From positions 1 through 64,000 of IMG/VR virus record IMGVR_UViG_3300030450_004131: a stretch of 64,000 nucleotides of DNA, one strand, 5' to 3'. Positions 18,130-26,245 of this stretch are shown here, piece after piece. The position numbers were made by a program, and so were the translations under genes. The DNA is from a virus. A model generated the notes under the pieces. That model saw nothing but the letters and a program-made list of their open reading frames with translations, did no database searches and was not told the DNA's origin. Every line of letters begins with the position of its first letter. The stretch's first letter is position 1.

Positions 18130-20835
18130 ATGAAAAAATTATTATTATGGTTATGCTTAGCCTTACCTTTTATAGGCATATCCCAAACATATTCTGATAC
18201 TCCAACTATTTTTAGAAGTAAACTTACAAATGCTATAGAATTAGGTACTATACCAGAAGATATAAGCATGTACATTATTTTTGATAAATCAACAATAACA
18301 GCAACTACTGGAAATGTTAACCCAGCTTATTCTGAAATTGCTTTAGATGATGATGATGGGAATGGTATTTGGAGACAAGAAATTTATCTAGATATAACAG
18401 ATCCATCTACTGATTTATATTTTGTTTATAAAATAGTAGATTCTGATGGTACAGAATATTATGAAGACACAGCGGAGTGTTTATTTTTAGGAACTGATTA
18501 TGGTTTTACTGATGGTAGAGCAAGAAAATTAATACCTAGTGAAATCCCAGGAGATGGACAAGTTAAATTCTGTTGGGATACTTGTGAATGGCAATGTCCT
18601 CCTCTTCCTTGTGAAACAGGATTAACAAATCCATCAGCAGACCAAACATGTATAAATGGTGGTCAAGCTATTATTTATTTTTCATGGGAAACAGAATGTG
18701 AGGTACAATCAGTAATTTACTCAAATGCTGAAGGAGCAGGTCCATTTGAATACCAAGTAAACCCAGATGCAGAACTTTTTGGTGTTTATGCAGGGTATGG
18801 TCAAATGCCACCTAATTGGAGTGTAGAACATTATTTACAAGTAAAATTTACTGATGATTCTTTATCTGAAGAAATAGTTTATACTCCTGAACCTTGTATA
18901 GAAGGATGTACTGATCCAAATCAAGAATCTTATAATCCTTGGGCTACTATAGATGATGGTTCTTGTTCAGGGACAACTTGTGATACTGATACACAATATC
19001 AAATTACAATGGAAATTACATTTGATAATTGGCCTAATGAAATTAGTTGGATTATGAATAGTGGTGGAATTATTGGAGAAGTTCCAACTGGAGAATATGA
19101 TTATAATGATATTGGGCAAACTTATACCTACAATTTCTGTATTGACCAAAATGCAGGATTTGAACTTATTGTAAATGATACTTATGGAGATGGTCTAGCT
19201 GGATCAACTTCAGGTGGTAGTTTAGATGGAGAAATAATAATATATGATTGTAATGGTGATATAATTTGGGAAATGGAAGACCCAGATTTCGGATCTACTT
19301 TATACTCAGGTCAACAGTTTGGTATACAATGTGAAGTAACAGAAGAAATTTATGGGTGTACAGACCCAGCTTATCAAGAATATAATCCTGATGCTAATAT
19401 TGATGATGGTTCATGTGAAACATTACACATTATAGGATGTATGGATGAAAATTCAATTAATTATAATCCTGATGCTACATTACAAGAAATAATACCAACA
19501 TGTGATTATAACTTAATCTTAAAAGATGCCGCAGGAGATGGATGGGGTAATTCTTTTATAGGTATTACTCAAAATGATGTATCATTAGGAACTTATACAA
19601 TGGGTCCTGGTTCACCAGAACAAGTATTTCCTTTAACCTTATCTTCATCCCACCCAGTAAAAGTATATTATTTCCAAGTAGGTGGCCCACAATCAACACC
19701 AGAAGAAGTACAATTCCAAACCTGGCATAATTCATTCTTAATAGAAGGATTAGATGGAGAAATATTAATAAGTGAAGGAGAAAACCCATTTGAAAATAAT
19801 GGTCAAGGTGCACTACAAAACTTTGAATCCCCATTCTTTATAACTTATGAAGCAATGCCATATTGTGGAGATGTTTGTATTCCAATAGTTGAAGGATGTA
19901 TGACTGAAGGTTCTTTAAATTATAACCCAGATGCAAATGTAGATGATGGATCTTGTATACCTATTATCTATGGTTGTATGAATGAATTTGCATTCAATTA
20001 TAACCCAGAAGCAACTGTTGATGATGGTTCTTGTGAAGATGAAATAGTAGGATGTATGGATCCAGCAGCATTCAATTATAACCCAGATGCTAATACTCCT
20101 GGAGATTGTATTCCAGTTGTTGAAGGCTGTATGAATGAATTAGCATTTAACTATAATCCTAGTGCTAATGTAGATGATGGTTCTTGTGTACCTGTTATTT
20201 ATGGTTGTACTGACCCTACAGCATTTAATTATAATGTAGATGCTAACACAGATAATGGTTCTTGTGTAGAAGTTGTTTATGGTTGTACAGATCCAGATTC
20301 TGTTAATTATAATCCACTAGCTAATACTGATAATGGAAGTTGTATAACACCAATTGTTGGTTGTACAGATCCAAATTCTTATAATTATGATCCTGACGCT
20401 AATGTATCAGATCCAGATGCTTGTTTATATGATGCAGGTTGTATTACTGGACCTGGTGAACCGTATTGGTTAAATAATAACTGTTACGCTTGGGTAATTG
20501 ATGTAGATGATTATTGCTGTGATAATGATTGGGACCCAGTATGTCAAGAAATGTATAATTACTGTGAAAATGGGTGGCCTGATGGAATTGATATAAATGG
20601 AAGATTCAATAGATTTAGTGGTATAATTGTTTATCCAAACCCATCTGCCAATATAATTAATATAAATTCAAATGGTTTAGACATAACATACTCAGTTTTT
20701 GATGCGACAGGAAGAATCGTAATTGAAAATTCAAATAAAAACCAAATCGATCTATCAAATGTAGAATCAGGAGTTTATTTACTTACTGTTACTTATGAAG
20801 GTCAAACATTTAATAAAAAAATAATAAAACAATAA
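18130..20835 (+). CDS. Secreted Cys-repeat protein with T9SS sorting domain
   Basis: A 901-aa exported protein. Residues 1-19 are a flavobacterial signal peptide (MKKLLLWLCLALPFIGISQ). From about residue 258 to 770 there are ten copies of a repeat close to GCTDPxAxNYNPxANVDDGSC, each with two cysteines; a domain of about 115 residues separates copies 1 and 2, and another (about 465-590) lies within the series. A Cys-rich segment near 775-815 follows. Residues about 830-901 are a type A T9SS C-terminal domain: VYPNPSANIINI, FDATGRIV, and the final SGVYLLTVTYEGQTFNKKII. Such proteins leave the host through the Por system and are often displayed on the outer membrane. A phage copy suggests surface display during infection or host-derived transfer. 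It follows a terminator and heads a set of signal-peptide proteins. Confidence 0.88.
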   Translation: MKKLLLWLCLALPFIGISQTYSDTPTIFRSKLTNAIELGTIPEDISMYIIFDKSTITATTGNVNPAYSEIALDDDDGNGIWRQEIYLDITDPSTDLYFVYKIVDSDGTEYYEDTAECLFLGTDYGFTDGRARKLIPSEIPGDGQVKFCWDTCEWQCPPLPCETGLTNPSADQTCINGGQAIIYFSWETECEVQSVIYSNAEGAGPFEYQVNPDAELFGVYAGYGQMPPNWSVEHYLQVKFTDDSLSEEIVYTPEPCIEGCTDPNQESYNPWATIDDGSCSGTTCDTDTQYQITMEITFDNWPNEISWIMNSGGIIGEVPTGEYDYNDIGQTYTYNFCIDQNAGFELIVNDTYGDGLAGSTSGGSLDGEIIIYDCNGDIIWEMEDPDFGSTLYSGQQFGIQCEVTEEIYGCTDPAYQEYNPDANIDDGSCETLHIIGCMDENSINYNPDATLQEIIPTCDYNLILKDAAGDGWGNSFIGITQNDVSLGTYTMGPGSPEQVFPLTLSSSHPVKVYYFQVGGPQSTPEEVQFQTWHNSFLIEGLDGEILISEGENPFENNGQGALQNFESPFFITYEAMPYCGDVCIPIVEGCMTEGSLNYNPDANVDDGSCIPIIYGCMNEFAFNYNPEATVDDGSCEDEIVGCMDPAAFNYNPDANTPGDCIPVVEGCMNELAFNYNPSANVDDGSCVPVIYGCTDPTAFNYNVDANTDNGSCVEVVYGCTDPDSVNYNPLANTDNGSCITPIVGCTDPNSYNYDPDANVSDPDACLYDAGCITGPGEPYWLNNNCYAWVIDVDDYCCDNDWDPVCQEMYNYCENGWPDGIDINGRFNRFSGIIVYPNPSANIININSNGLDITYSVFDATGRIVIENSNKNQIDLSNVESGVYLLTVTYEGQTFNKKIIKQ

Positions 20836-20836
20836 A

Positions 20837-21910
20837 ATGAAAAAATTATTAATATTACTTTTAGTAATACCGTTTCTAGGTTTTAGTCAAGAAAATAAAG
20901 AACCTTCTAAATTTAAAAAAGATTTAAAAAAGACTTTTAAGTTTTCAACATTCTATGCAGCAGTAAATGGTGGTACTTCTTTATCAGATAGAAATACTTT
21001 TACAGTAAATACTGGTGCTTTAGTATCTAATGTTATTGAAACACCTTTTGATTATTCTTTAGCATTAGGAATTAGAAAAATTGCAAGATTTGATTACGAA
21101 AATAGAGCTAATGTATTTTATGATGGTACAGAATCTTCTTTTTCAGATCAAGCTAATGTTGGAAAAATAAAAGGATTTGAATTTTTATTTGAAGGTGATT
21201 ATAGAAGAATACAAGGAGTAAAATATTTAGATCAACACCATTTTATAAGATATGTAGCTGATGATTGGATTGCTAAGGTAGAATATTTATCTAGTGGTTT
21301 TGTTGGGATAGAATATTTTGAAGCATCACAAAGATATAAAAGGAATATAACAAAAGAATTATCAATTAATGTAGGTTCGGCACAAAGATTATCAGAACCC
21401 TATGGTTATGATCCTTTAGAAGAATGGATGCTTGCTAATGGAAACTTACATTATACTTATTTAGCAATCCAAGAAGGATATAGTGTTAATTTTAACGGCC
21501 CAGGTAATACTGAGTATTTAGACCCTTCTGGAAATGTTGTTGCTAGTAGCACAGCAGTTTGGGAGGAAGTTATTATCCCACAAGTATTAGAAAATTATGT
21601 AGAAAAGAAAAAGAATCAAGCTGATTTAAAATTAGAATATTCTTTAATATTTGGACTAGACTATTACAAATATCAAAAAGATTTTTGGTTTCATGCTTGG
21701 GGTAATATAATGCCTTATCATGTTAAACAAAATAATACTTTTTCTTACCATAATTATAATGGAGGACAATGGATAGATTATTCTGGAGGTGTTATTTTTG
21801 GATATAAGTTAAATAAATCACTAGGACTATTCGCAGAAGGTACTTATAACAAATACTGGAATAGAAATTGGCATAAATTTTCTATGGGTGTAAATTATAT
21901 AATTTTTTAA
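20837..21910 (+). CDS. Secreted, probable outer-membrane protein
   Basis: A 357-aa protein with signal peptide MKKLLILLLVIPFLGFSQ. The mature part is full of alternating aromatic and polar strands (for example FDYSLALGIRKIARF and the ending WHKFSMGVNYIIF, which has the terminal aromatic of an outer-membrane beta-barrel). No named family recognised. It starts 1 nt after the T9SS protein, so the two are coupled. It could be a barrel partner for the T9SS protein or a separate surface protein that alters phage adsorption. Confidence 0.7.
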   Translation: MKKLLILLLVIPFLGFSQENKEPSKFKKDLKKTFKFSTFYAAVNGGTSLSDRNTFTVNTGALVSNVIETPFDYSLALGIRKIARFDYENRANVFYDGTESSFSDQANVGKIKGFEFLFEGDYRRIQGVKYLDQHHFIRYVADDWIAKVEYLSSGFVGIEYFEASQRYKRNITKELSINVGSAQRLSEPYGYDPLEEWMLANGNLHYTYLAIQEGYSVNFNGPGNTEYLDPSGNVVASSTAVWEEVIIPQVLENYVEKKKNQADLKLEYSLIFGLDYYKYQKDFWFHAWGNIMPYHVKQNNTFSYHNYNGGQWIDYSGGVIFGYKLNKSLGLFAEGTYNKYWNRNWHKFSMGVNYIIF

Positions 21911-21916
21911 TAAAAA

Positions 21917-22207
21917 ATGGCAAAAACAAAAGAACTAAGTGAAAATACCAGCTTTACGGTTAGCTTACAAACTTTAGGTGGCATTGCAGCTGCAATAGCA
22001 ACTGTAATTGGAATGTGGTTTGCGCTTCAGGCAGATATAGCTGAAGCAAAAGAACTACCAGTTCCACCTCCACCAGATGTTACAAGAATGGAGTATGATA
22101 TGAAAGATCAATTAATCCGTCAAACAATCATGACAACACAAGAAGATGTAAAGGAGCTAAAGGAAGACATGAAACGTATTGAGGAAAAGATTGATGAATT
22201 AAGATAA
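21917..22207 (+). CDS. Membrane-anchored coiled-coil protein
   Basis: A 96-aa protein with one hydrophobic helix (residues about 20-39), a Pro-rich spacer VPPPPDV and a C-terminal coiled coil (about 60-96) dominated by Glu/Lys heptads. I believe similar proteins are frequent in marine phages, but their function is not established to my knowledge. A role in lysis (spanin-like) or membrane anchoring is possible. It sits between two signal-peptide genes with 6-nt gaps. Confidence 0.65.
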   Translation: MAKTKELSENTSFTVSLQTLGGIAAAIATVIGMWFALQADIAEAKELPVPPPPDVTRMEYDMKDQLIRQTIMTTQEDVKELKEDMKRIEEKIDELR

Positions 22208-22213
22208 TCAATT

Positions 22214-22540
22214 ATGAAAAAAGCAATTTTATTATTACTTTTACTTACGAGCACCTCAATTTTTAGTCAAATAACTGTAACCCATTTTAATGCTGGATGG
22301 AATGGAGCAAATGACGTTAATTGGGTTGAATCATTAACAGATTGTGACGTAACTAAAGTTGATATAGCAAAAGACCCTGCAATCCAAACAAAACATAATG
22401 TAGTAGTTGTTCCAACTATTATAGTTTTTCAAGATGGAGAAGAAGTAAAAAGATTCCAAGCGGATTTAAGTTTTAAAATTGCAGCAACTAAAGAAGACCT
22501 TCAAGATTATATAGATGAACTCATAATGAGTGCATTTTAA
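22214..22540 (+). CDS. Secreted thioredoxin-like protein without CxxC
   Basis: A 108-aa protein with signal peptide MKKAILLLLLLTSTSIFSQ. The mature part is a thioredoxin fold: an ITVTHFNAGW strand, then VVVVPTIIVFQDGEEVKRFQ with the cis-Pro loop. The active-site WCGPC is replaced by a Cys-free GWNGANDV, and the only mature cysteine is in LTDCDV. It is therefore unlikely to be a disulfide oxidoreductase; a binding or chaperone role in the periplasm is more likely. The cytoplasmic thioredoxin at 27498 keeps WCGPC. Confidence 0.72.
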   Translation: MKKAILLLLLLTSTSIFSQITVTHFNAGWNGANDVNWVESLTDCDVTKVDIAKDPAIQTKHNVVVVPTIIVFQDGEEVKRFQADLSFKIAATKEDLQDYIDELIMSAF

Positions 22541-22544
22541 TTTA

Positions 22545-22554
22545 ATATGTATAA
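22545..22554 (+). promoter_or_regulatory. ATATGTATAA promoter-like motif
   Basis: Same decamer as at 17749, 34865 and 41179, 13 nt before the ATG at 22568. It contains an in-frame ATG at 22547 that would otherwise look like a start. No TTG at 17 nt spacing is seen here. Confidence 0.3.
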
Positions 22555-22567
22555 TAAAAATCAAAAT

Positions 22568-22819
22568 ATGAAAAATTTAATTACAGTTTTATTATTAATT
22601 TTTACTTTATCCCTTTCAGCTCAACAAAAACCATCTAAAGAATGTGTAAAAGTTGTAGTTGAAAGATATGACCATGCTAGAGTAAGTGTTACTACAACTA
22701 ATACATGTACTAATGTTATTAAAGTACAAACTTACTTATTAGTAGAATGGAATAAAATTCAAGCTGAGAAAAAAAGAAAATTAAGAAAAAGACGAGCTAA
22801 AAGAGTTAAAAAAGTATAA
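22568..22819 (+). CDS. Small secreted basic protein
   Basis: An 83-aa protein with signal peptide MKNLITVLLLIFTLSLSAQ and a very basic C-terminus (RKLRKRRAKRVKKV). I chose 22568 rather than the in-frame ATG at 22547 because the signal peptide then begins at residue 1 and the earlier ATG lies within a promoter-like motif. Two cysteines (ECVKV, NTCTN) could form a periplasmic disulfide. Family unknown. Confidence 0.65.
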   Translation: MKNLITVLLLIFTLSLSAQQKPSKECVKVVVERYDHARVSVTTTNTCTNVIKVQTYLLVEWNKIQAEKKRKLRKRRAKRVKKV

Positions 22820-22844
22820 ATAAGTTTTACTAAAGAGTTATATT

Positions 22845-23099
22845 ATGTTTAATTATTTAAAAAGTAAATGGATGGGATTCAAGAACTTATTTGATGATAA
22901 CAATAATATCAATGAAAAATCCGTAGTTGGATTTATTGCTTTTGCTGTAATGGTGTTATTTGCATTTACTGACTTACTAACAGGATACATAGGTAAAGAT
23001 TTAGTTATTAATGAATTTATTTATGACTCTTTTGTTATAGTTGTACTAGGATGTTTTGGTATAGCTGAAGTTGGTAAAATATTTGGCAATAGAAAATAA
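22845..23099 (+). CDS. Holin-like two-helix membrane protein
   Basis: An 84-aa protein with two membrane segments (about 28-46 and 61-77), charged termini and a short polar linker, a topology typical of class II holins. It is 6 nt upstream of a gene with an L,D-transpeptidase-like Cys/His motif, a plausible cell-wall enzyme, so together they may be the lysis cassette. The holin role is inferred from size, topology and neighbour only. Confidence 0.6.
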   Translation: MFNYLKSKWMGFKNLFDDNNNINEKSVVGFIAFAVMVLFAFTDLLTGYIGKDLVINEFIYDSFVIVVLGCFGIAEVGKIFGNRK

Positions 23100-23105
23100 T
23101 TTATT

Positions 23106-23714
23106 ATGAGTTGTTACACAAGAGAACAAATAGAAGCCACAATGGCTAGTAAAGGTTATAAATACTTTACTGGTGGTGATTATGATGTAAATATAGTAGG
23201 AGTAAGAAACTCTGAAACTAAAGGTAGAGTTACAAATGCATTTGATGATTGTATGACTGTGTCTTACAAAGTAGATGGTGAATGGAATTTTCATTGTTTT
23301 AAATGTACCACAGACCCAGGTTCACATTGGGTAGAAAATATTATGAGAGAAGAGGGTGTTGCTATTCTTAAACCTGGTCAATATAGAGGTTCTCATAAAT
23401 TAGGTTTACATCAAGGTAAATATTTAGCCCTAAGACAACAAAAACCAGTTAAAGTTTATAGAGATAATAACTTAGATAATAAACATGACTTATTAGAAGA
23501 GTCAGTTCAAGAAGGAATTTTTGGTATAAACATACATAGAGCTACAGGCAGATCAGGTGGAAAATCTACAAGAGTAGATAAATGGTCCGCTGGTTGTCAG
23601 GTAATTGCTCATAATGATGATTGGCATATATTTTTAGATATTTGTCAATCTGCAAGAGAAGTTTGGGGTAATTCTTTTACATATACTCTATTAGAAAGTA
23701 AAGATATTGTATAA
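23106..23714 (+). CDS. Putative cell-wall enzyme (YkuD-like), endolysin candidate
   Basis: A 202-aa protein with a C-terminal motif FGINIHRATG...STRVDKWSAGCQVI (residues about 138-168): a His, then 20 residues later an SAGC cysteine, the spacing of the L,D-transpeptidase catalytic motif (H...SHGC). The preceding LVPGQYRG-like segment KPGQYRGSHKLG is also conserved in relatives that I recall from Bacteroidota phages. No signal peptide, consistent with holin-dependent release. It might cut or transfer peptidoglycan crosslinks. Alternatives are a related cysteine peptidase of the NlpC/P60 type. Confidence 0.6.
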   Translation: MSCYTREQIEATMASKGYKYFTGGDYDVNIVGVRNSETKGRVTNAFDDCMTVSYKVDGEWNFHCFKCTTDPGSHWVENIMREEGVAILKPGQYRGSHKLGLHQGKYLALRQQKPVKVYRDNNLDNKHDLLEESVQEGIFGINIHRATGRSGGKSTRVDKWSAGCQVIAHNDDWHIFLDICQSAREVWGNSFTYTLLESKDIV

Positions 23715-23742
23715 TAACTTGGCTTATTATTAACTCTTCCCT

Positions 23743-23752
23743 ATATTTATAA
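23743..23752 (+). promoter_or_regulatory. ATATTTATAA motif (possible late promoter)
   Basis: Third exact copy of the decamer. It ends only 2 nt before the ATG at 23755, so either the transcript is leaderless or the motif acts in translation or serves a downstream gene. Confidence 0.3.
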
Positions 23753-23754
23753 TC

Positions 23755-24876
23755 ATGCTTAAAAATATTAAAAAAGGAATGTTCCCATTCCTAATAGCTT
23801 TTTCAGCCCTTTCAGTATCAGGTTCAGCAGCTTTTTATTCTGTATTTGGTCTGAGTAAATTATTTGCGGGAGCAAGTACAGAAGTAATAATAATGGCGGG
23901 ATCATTAGAATTTGCTAAATTAGTTACGGCTTCACTTTTATATCAGTACTGGGGTACAATAAATAAAATTTTAAGAACTTATTTATCTATTGCTACTATT
24001 ATTTTAATAATTATAACTAGTATGGGTATCTATGGTTTTTTATCAGCAGCATATCAAGACACTTTTAATCAATTAACTTATGTAGAAAATGAAAAAAGTT
24101 TCATTCAACAAAAAGTAAATTTTTATCAACAAGATGTAACAAGATATGAAAATGAACTTAACCAAATTTCAGAAAATATTACTGCTTTATCTAATGCAAG
24201 ATCCGTCACCATTCAAGTCAAAGATACTACTGTGGCTGGAGGTCTTAGAAATACAATTTCAACAGCTGATTTGCGAGCTGCGCAAACTAGACTTGGAATT
24301 GAAGAAACTAAACGGGAAGATGTCAATATAAAACGAGATATTGCGATAGATTCGTTACGTAAATACCAACGTCAAATACTGGAACTAGATAATAATGTAG
24401 AAGTGGCTGGAGAATTAGGTCCACTTAAGTATTTATCGGGTCTTACCGGTTATCCTATGGATAAAATTATAAATATTTTACTTTTAATTATAATTTTTGT
24501 GTTTGATCCATTAGCTGTTTCATTAGTAGTAGCTGCTAATTTTGCTTATAATCAAGCTTACCCAAAAATAAGATACAAAAAAAACCTATACCAAGAAAAA
24601 GTCGAAGATAAACCAAATATTTTCGATTCTTATTCAAAAATAGATGAAGATAGAATGGATATTATAGGTCAAAATGGTAATGATGGGGAGCATTATGATT
24701 CTGATGATTTAAATAAAGATGGAAAAGTAGATGAAAGTGATTTAGAAGTTTATAATAATATGAAAAGTAAATATCCTAAAGGCACAGATGAATGGAATAG
24801 AGTTAACCAAGAAATTGATAGATTAAAGAAAAGAATTAGTGGAAATAAAGATGATGATTTAACAAAAATATATTAA
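23755..24876 (+). CDS. Multi-pass membrane protein with coiled coil and Ca-loop
   Basis: A 373-aa protein. Three membrane helices lie near residues 10-30, 41-61 and 76-98, then a long coiled coil (about 105-205, periplasmic or cytoplasmic), then another helix near 238-262. The tail contains DDLNKDGKVDESDL near 321-334, a textbook EF-hand/dockerin calcium loop. I recall membrane proteins of this shape in T4-like marine phages, without a known function. It lies downstream of the lysis candidates and upstream of the modification island. Confidence 0.65.
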   Translation: MLKNIKKGMFPFLIAFSALSVSGSAAFYSVFGLSKLFAGASTEVIIMAGSLEFAKLVTASLLYQYWGTINKILRTYLSIATIILIIITSMGIYGFLSAAYQDTFNQLTYVENEKSFIQQKVNFYQQDVTRYENELNQISENITALSNARSVTIQVKDTTVAGGLRNTISTADLRAAQTRLGIEETKREDVNIKRDIAIDSLRKYQRQILELDNNVEVAGELGPLKYLSGLTGYPMDKIINILLLIIIFVFDPLAVSLVVAANFAYNQAYPKIRYKKNLYQEKVEDKPNIFDSYSKIDEDRMDIIGQNGNDGEHYDSDDLNKDGKVDESDLEVYNNMKSKYPKGTDEWNRVNQEIDRLKKRISGNKDDDLTKIY

Positions 24877-24878
24877 AA

Positions 24879-24908
24879 TTTGGAATAGCAAAAAAAATTT
24901 CGTATATT
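24879..24908 (+). promoter_or_regulatory. Host-like promoter TTTG-N20-TATATT
   Basis: TTTG at 24879 and TATATT at 24903, preceded by TTCG; the spacing equals that at 59367 and 63163. It matches the Bacteroidota -33/-7 form. It would transcribe the AT-hook/DpdA/Que genes starting at 24927. Confidence 0.6.
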
Positions 24909-24926
24909 ACCCCAAATAAAAGTTAT

Positions 24927-25424
24927 ATGTTCAACCCTCCTTTATCTAGGAATACAGTAAAAAGACGTCTAAAGAATTATCAAAAGCTAAATTATAATCA
25001 ATTTAGATGGTGGAGATGGTATGAATCAAAAAACAAACCATTACCCTACAAAGCTAGCTTTCGTGATAAAATTTTAAATGGTGATTTTGACCAATCTCCC
25101 TTTATGTTACAAGCTTATTTATGTGAACATATGATGAATGATATATTAGCTGAATGTGATGAGGATTATCAAAAATTCCTAGAAAAGTCTAAATTATTAG
25201 GAGCTAGAAGAAAAAGATTACTAGAAGATTATGAAAAAGATGAATTTAATAAACTAGATACTATTTATAATTTATTTATAAGAAATTTTGATATTACAAG
25301 AGAACAAGTAGAAAAAGAAGCTTTAGAATGCTGTGGAGAATTAATTGATCTTTATTATATTATAGAAGAAAAATATAGAAAAAAACATTATGTCTCTAAA
25401 AGGGGACGACCTAGAAAAATATGA
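24927..25424 (+). CDS. AT-hook-like protein coupled to dpdA
   Basis: A 165-aa helical, charged protein of unknown family. The N-terminus is basic and aromatic (FRWWRWYESKNK near 32-43) and the extreme C-terminus is SKRGRPRKI, containing the RGRP core of an AT-hook that binds the minor groove of AT-rich DNA. Its stop overlaps the dpdA start by 4 nt (ATGA), and it is the first gene after a strong host-like promoter. By position it could be a DNA-binding partner of DpdA, but nothing shows this directly. Other readings are a regulator or nucleoid protein. Confidence 0.6.
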   Translation: MFNPPLSRNTVKRRLKNYQKLNYNQFRWWRWYESKNKPLPYKASFRDKILNGDFDQSPFMLQAYLCEHMMNDILAECDEDYQKFLEKSKLLGARRKRLLEDYEKDEFNKLDTIYNLFIRNFDITREQVEKEALECCGELIDLYYIIEEKYRKKHYVSKRGRPRKI

Positions 25425-26233
25425 AAATAAGTCACGAAGTACCAAAAAGTTTACTAAATGAATCTCTTAATTTTAATGATTATGACTATTGTTTACCCCA
25501 TTTATTAGATGAGGATAAAGAATATAGAGAATTTTTTGAATATTCTAAAAAACAAGGACGTTATATTATTATGGATAATTCGCTTCATGAATTAGGAGAA
25601 GCATACGACCATAAAAGATTATTACATTGGGTTAATAAATTAGAACCAAATGAATTTATTGTGCCTGATGTTTGGATGCAAGGACATATGACGGCAGCTC
25701 AAGCTAAATATTGGAAACAATTTGAATACCCAGAAAACACAAAAATAACAGCTGTAATACAAGGTAAAGATAAAAATGATGCATATTTATGTGCTAATTT
25801 ATTACATAACTTAGGTTATAATAAATTATGTGTATCATATGGAGCAACATGGTACAATGATTTCTTCCCTCACACTAACCCAGATATGGGTAAAGCATTA
25901 GGTAGAATTAGATTTGTACAAGGATTATTAGCTTTAGACCATTTAAAAAATGTTAAATATCATTTATTAGGATGTTCTATACCTCAAGAATTTGGTTGGT
26001 ATGATAATCATCCTCAAATAGAATCAATAGATACTTCTAACCCAATAATGGCTGGAATAGATAGACATACGTATACAGAACAAGGATTAACAATTAAACC
26101 TAAGGCTAATATGAATAATCATTTTAATAAAAAATTAAGTGATAATATAGAAATGAGTATAGCCAAAAATATAGGTAAATTTAGAAAAATAAATGGATTT
26201 AGACCCTATCCAAAACATACTGGGTCATTTTAA
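25421..26233 (+). CDS. dpdA: DpdA-like tRNA-guanine transglycosylase homologue
   Basis: A 270-aa protein with the TGT/DpdA order of motifs. IIMDNSLHELG carries D52 (nucleophile or base-pair of TGT Asp102), EFIVPDVWMQG carries D83, AVIQGKD matches the VQGG strand, YHLLGCS at 180-186 matches YLMGVG, and IESIDTSNPIM carries D204, the TGT Asp280 equivalent. It lacks the Cys3-His zinc site of bacterial TGTs and is shorter (TGT about 375 aa), both as in phage DpdA. In characterised phages DpdA exchanges guanine in DNA for a 7-deazaguanine. The genes for making preQ0 (folE, queD, queE, queC) follow at once, and there is no host-type need for a phage tRNA-Q enzyme, so DNA modification is the best reading. 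Confidence 0.8.
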   Translation: MKISHEVPKSLLNESLNFNDYDYCLPHLLDEDKEYREFFEYSKKQGRYIIMDNSLHELGEAYDHKRLLHWVNKLEPNEFIVPDVWMQGHMTAAQAKYWKQFEYPENTKITAVIQGKDKNDAYLCANLLHNLGYNKLCVSYGATWYNDFFPHTNPDMGKALGRIRFVQGLLALDHLKNVKYHLLGCSIPQEFGWYDNHPQIESIDTSNPIMAGIDRHTYTEQGLTIKPKANMNNHFNKKLSDNIEMSIAKNIGKFRKINGFRPYPKHTGSF

Positions 26234-26245
26234 TATTTTTTAATT

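Noticed and set aside
18898-20430. Regularly spaced repeats as a CRISPR array
   Set aside because: The repeats are in frame, differ in sequence and encode the Cys-repeats of the T9SS protein.
22547-22567. ATG at 22547 as start of the secreted basic protein
   Set aside because: It is within the promoter-like decamer and would put seven polar residues before the signal peptide.
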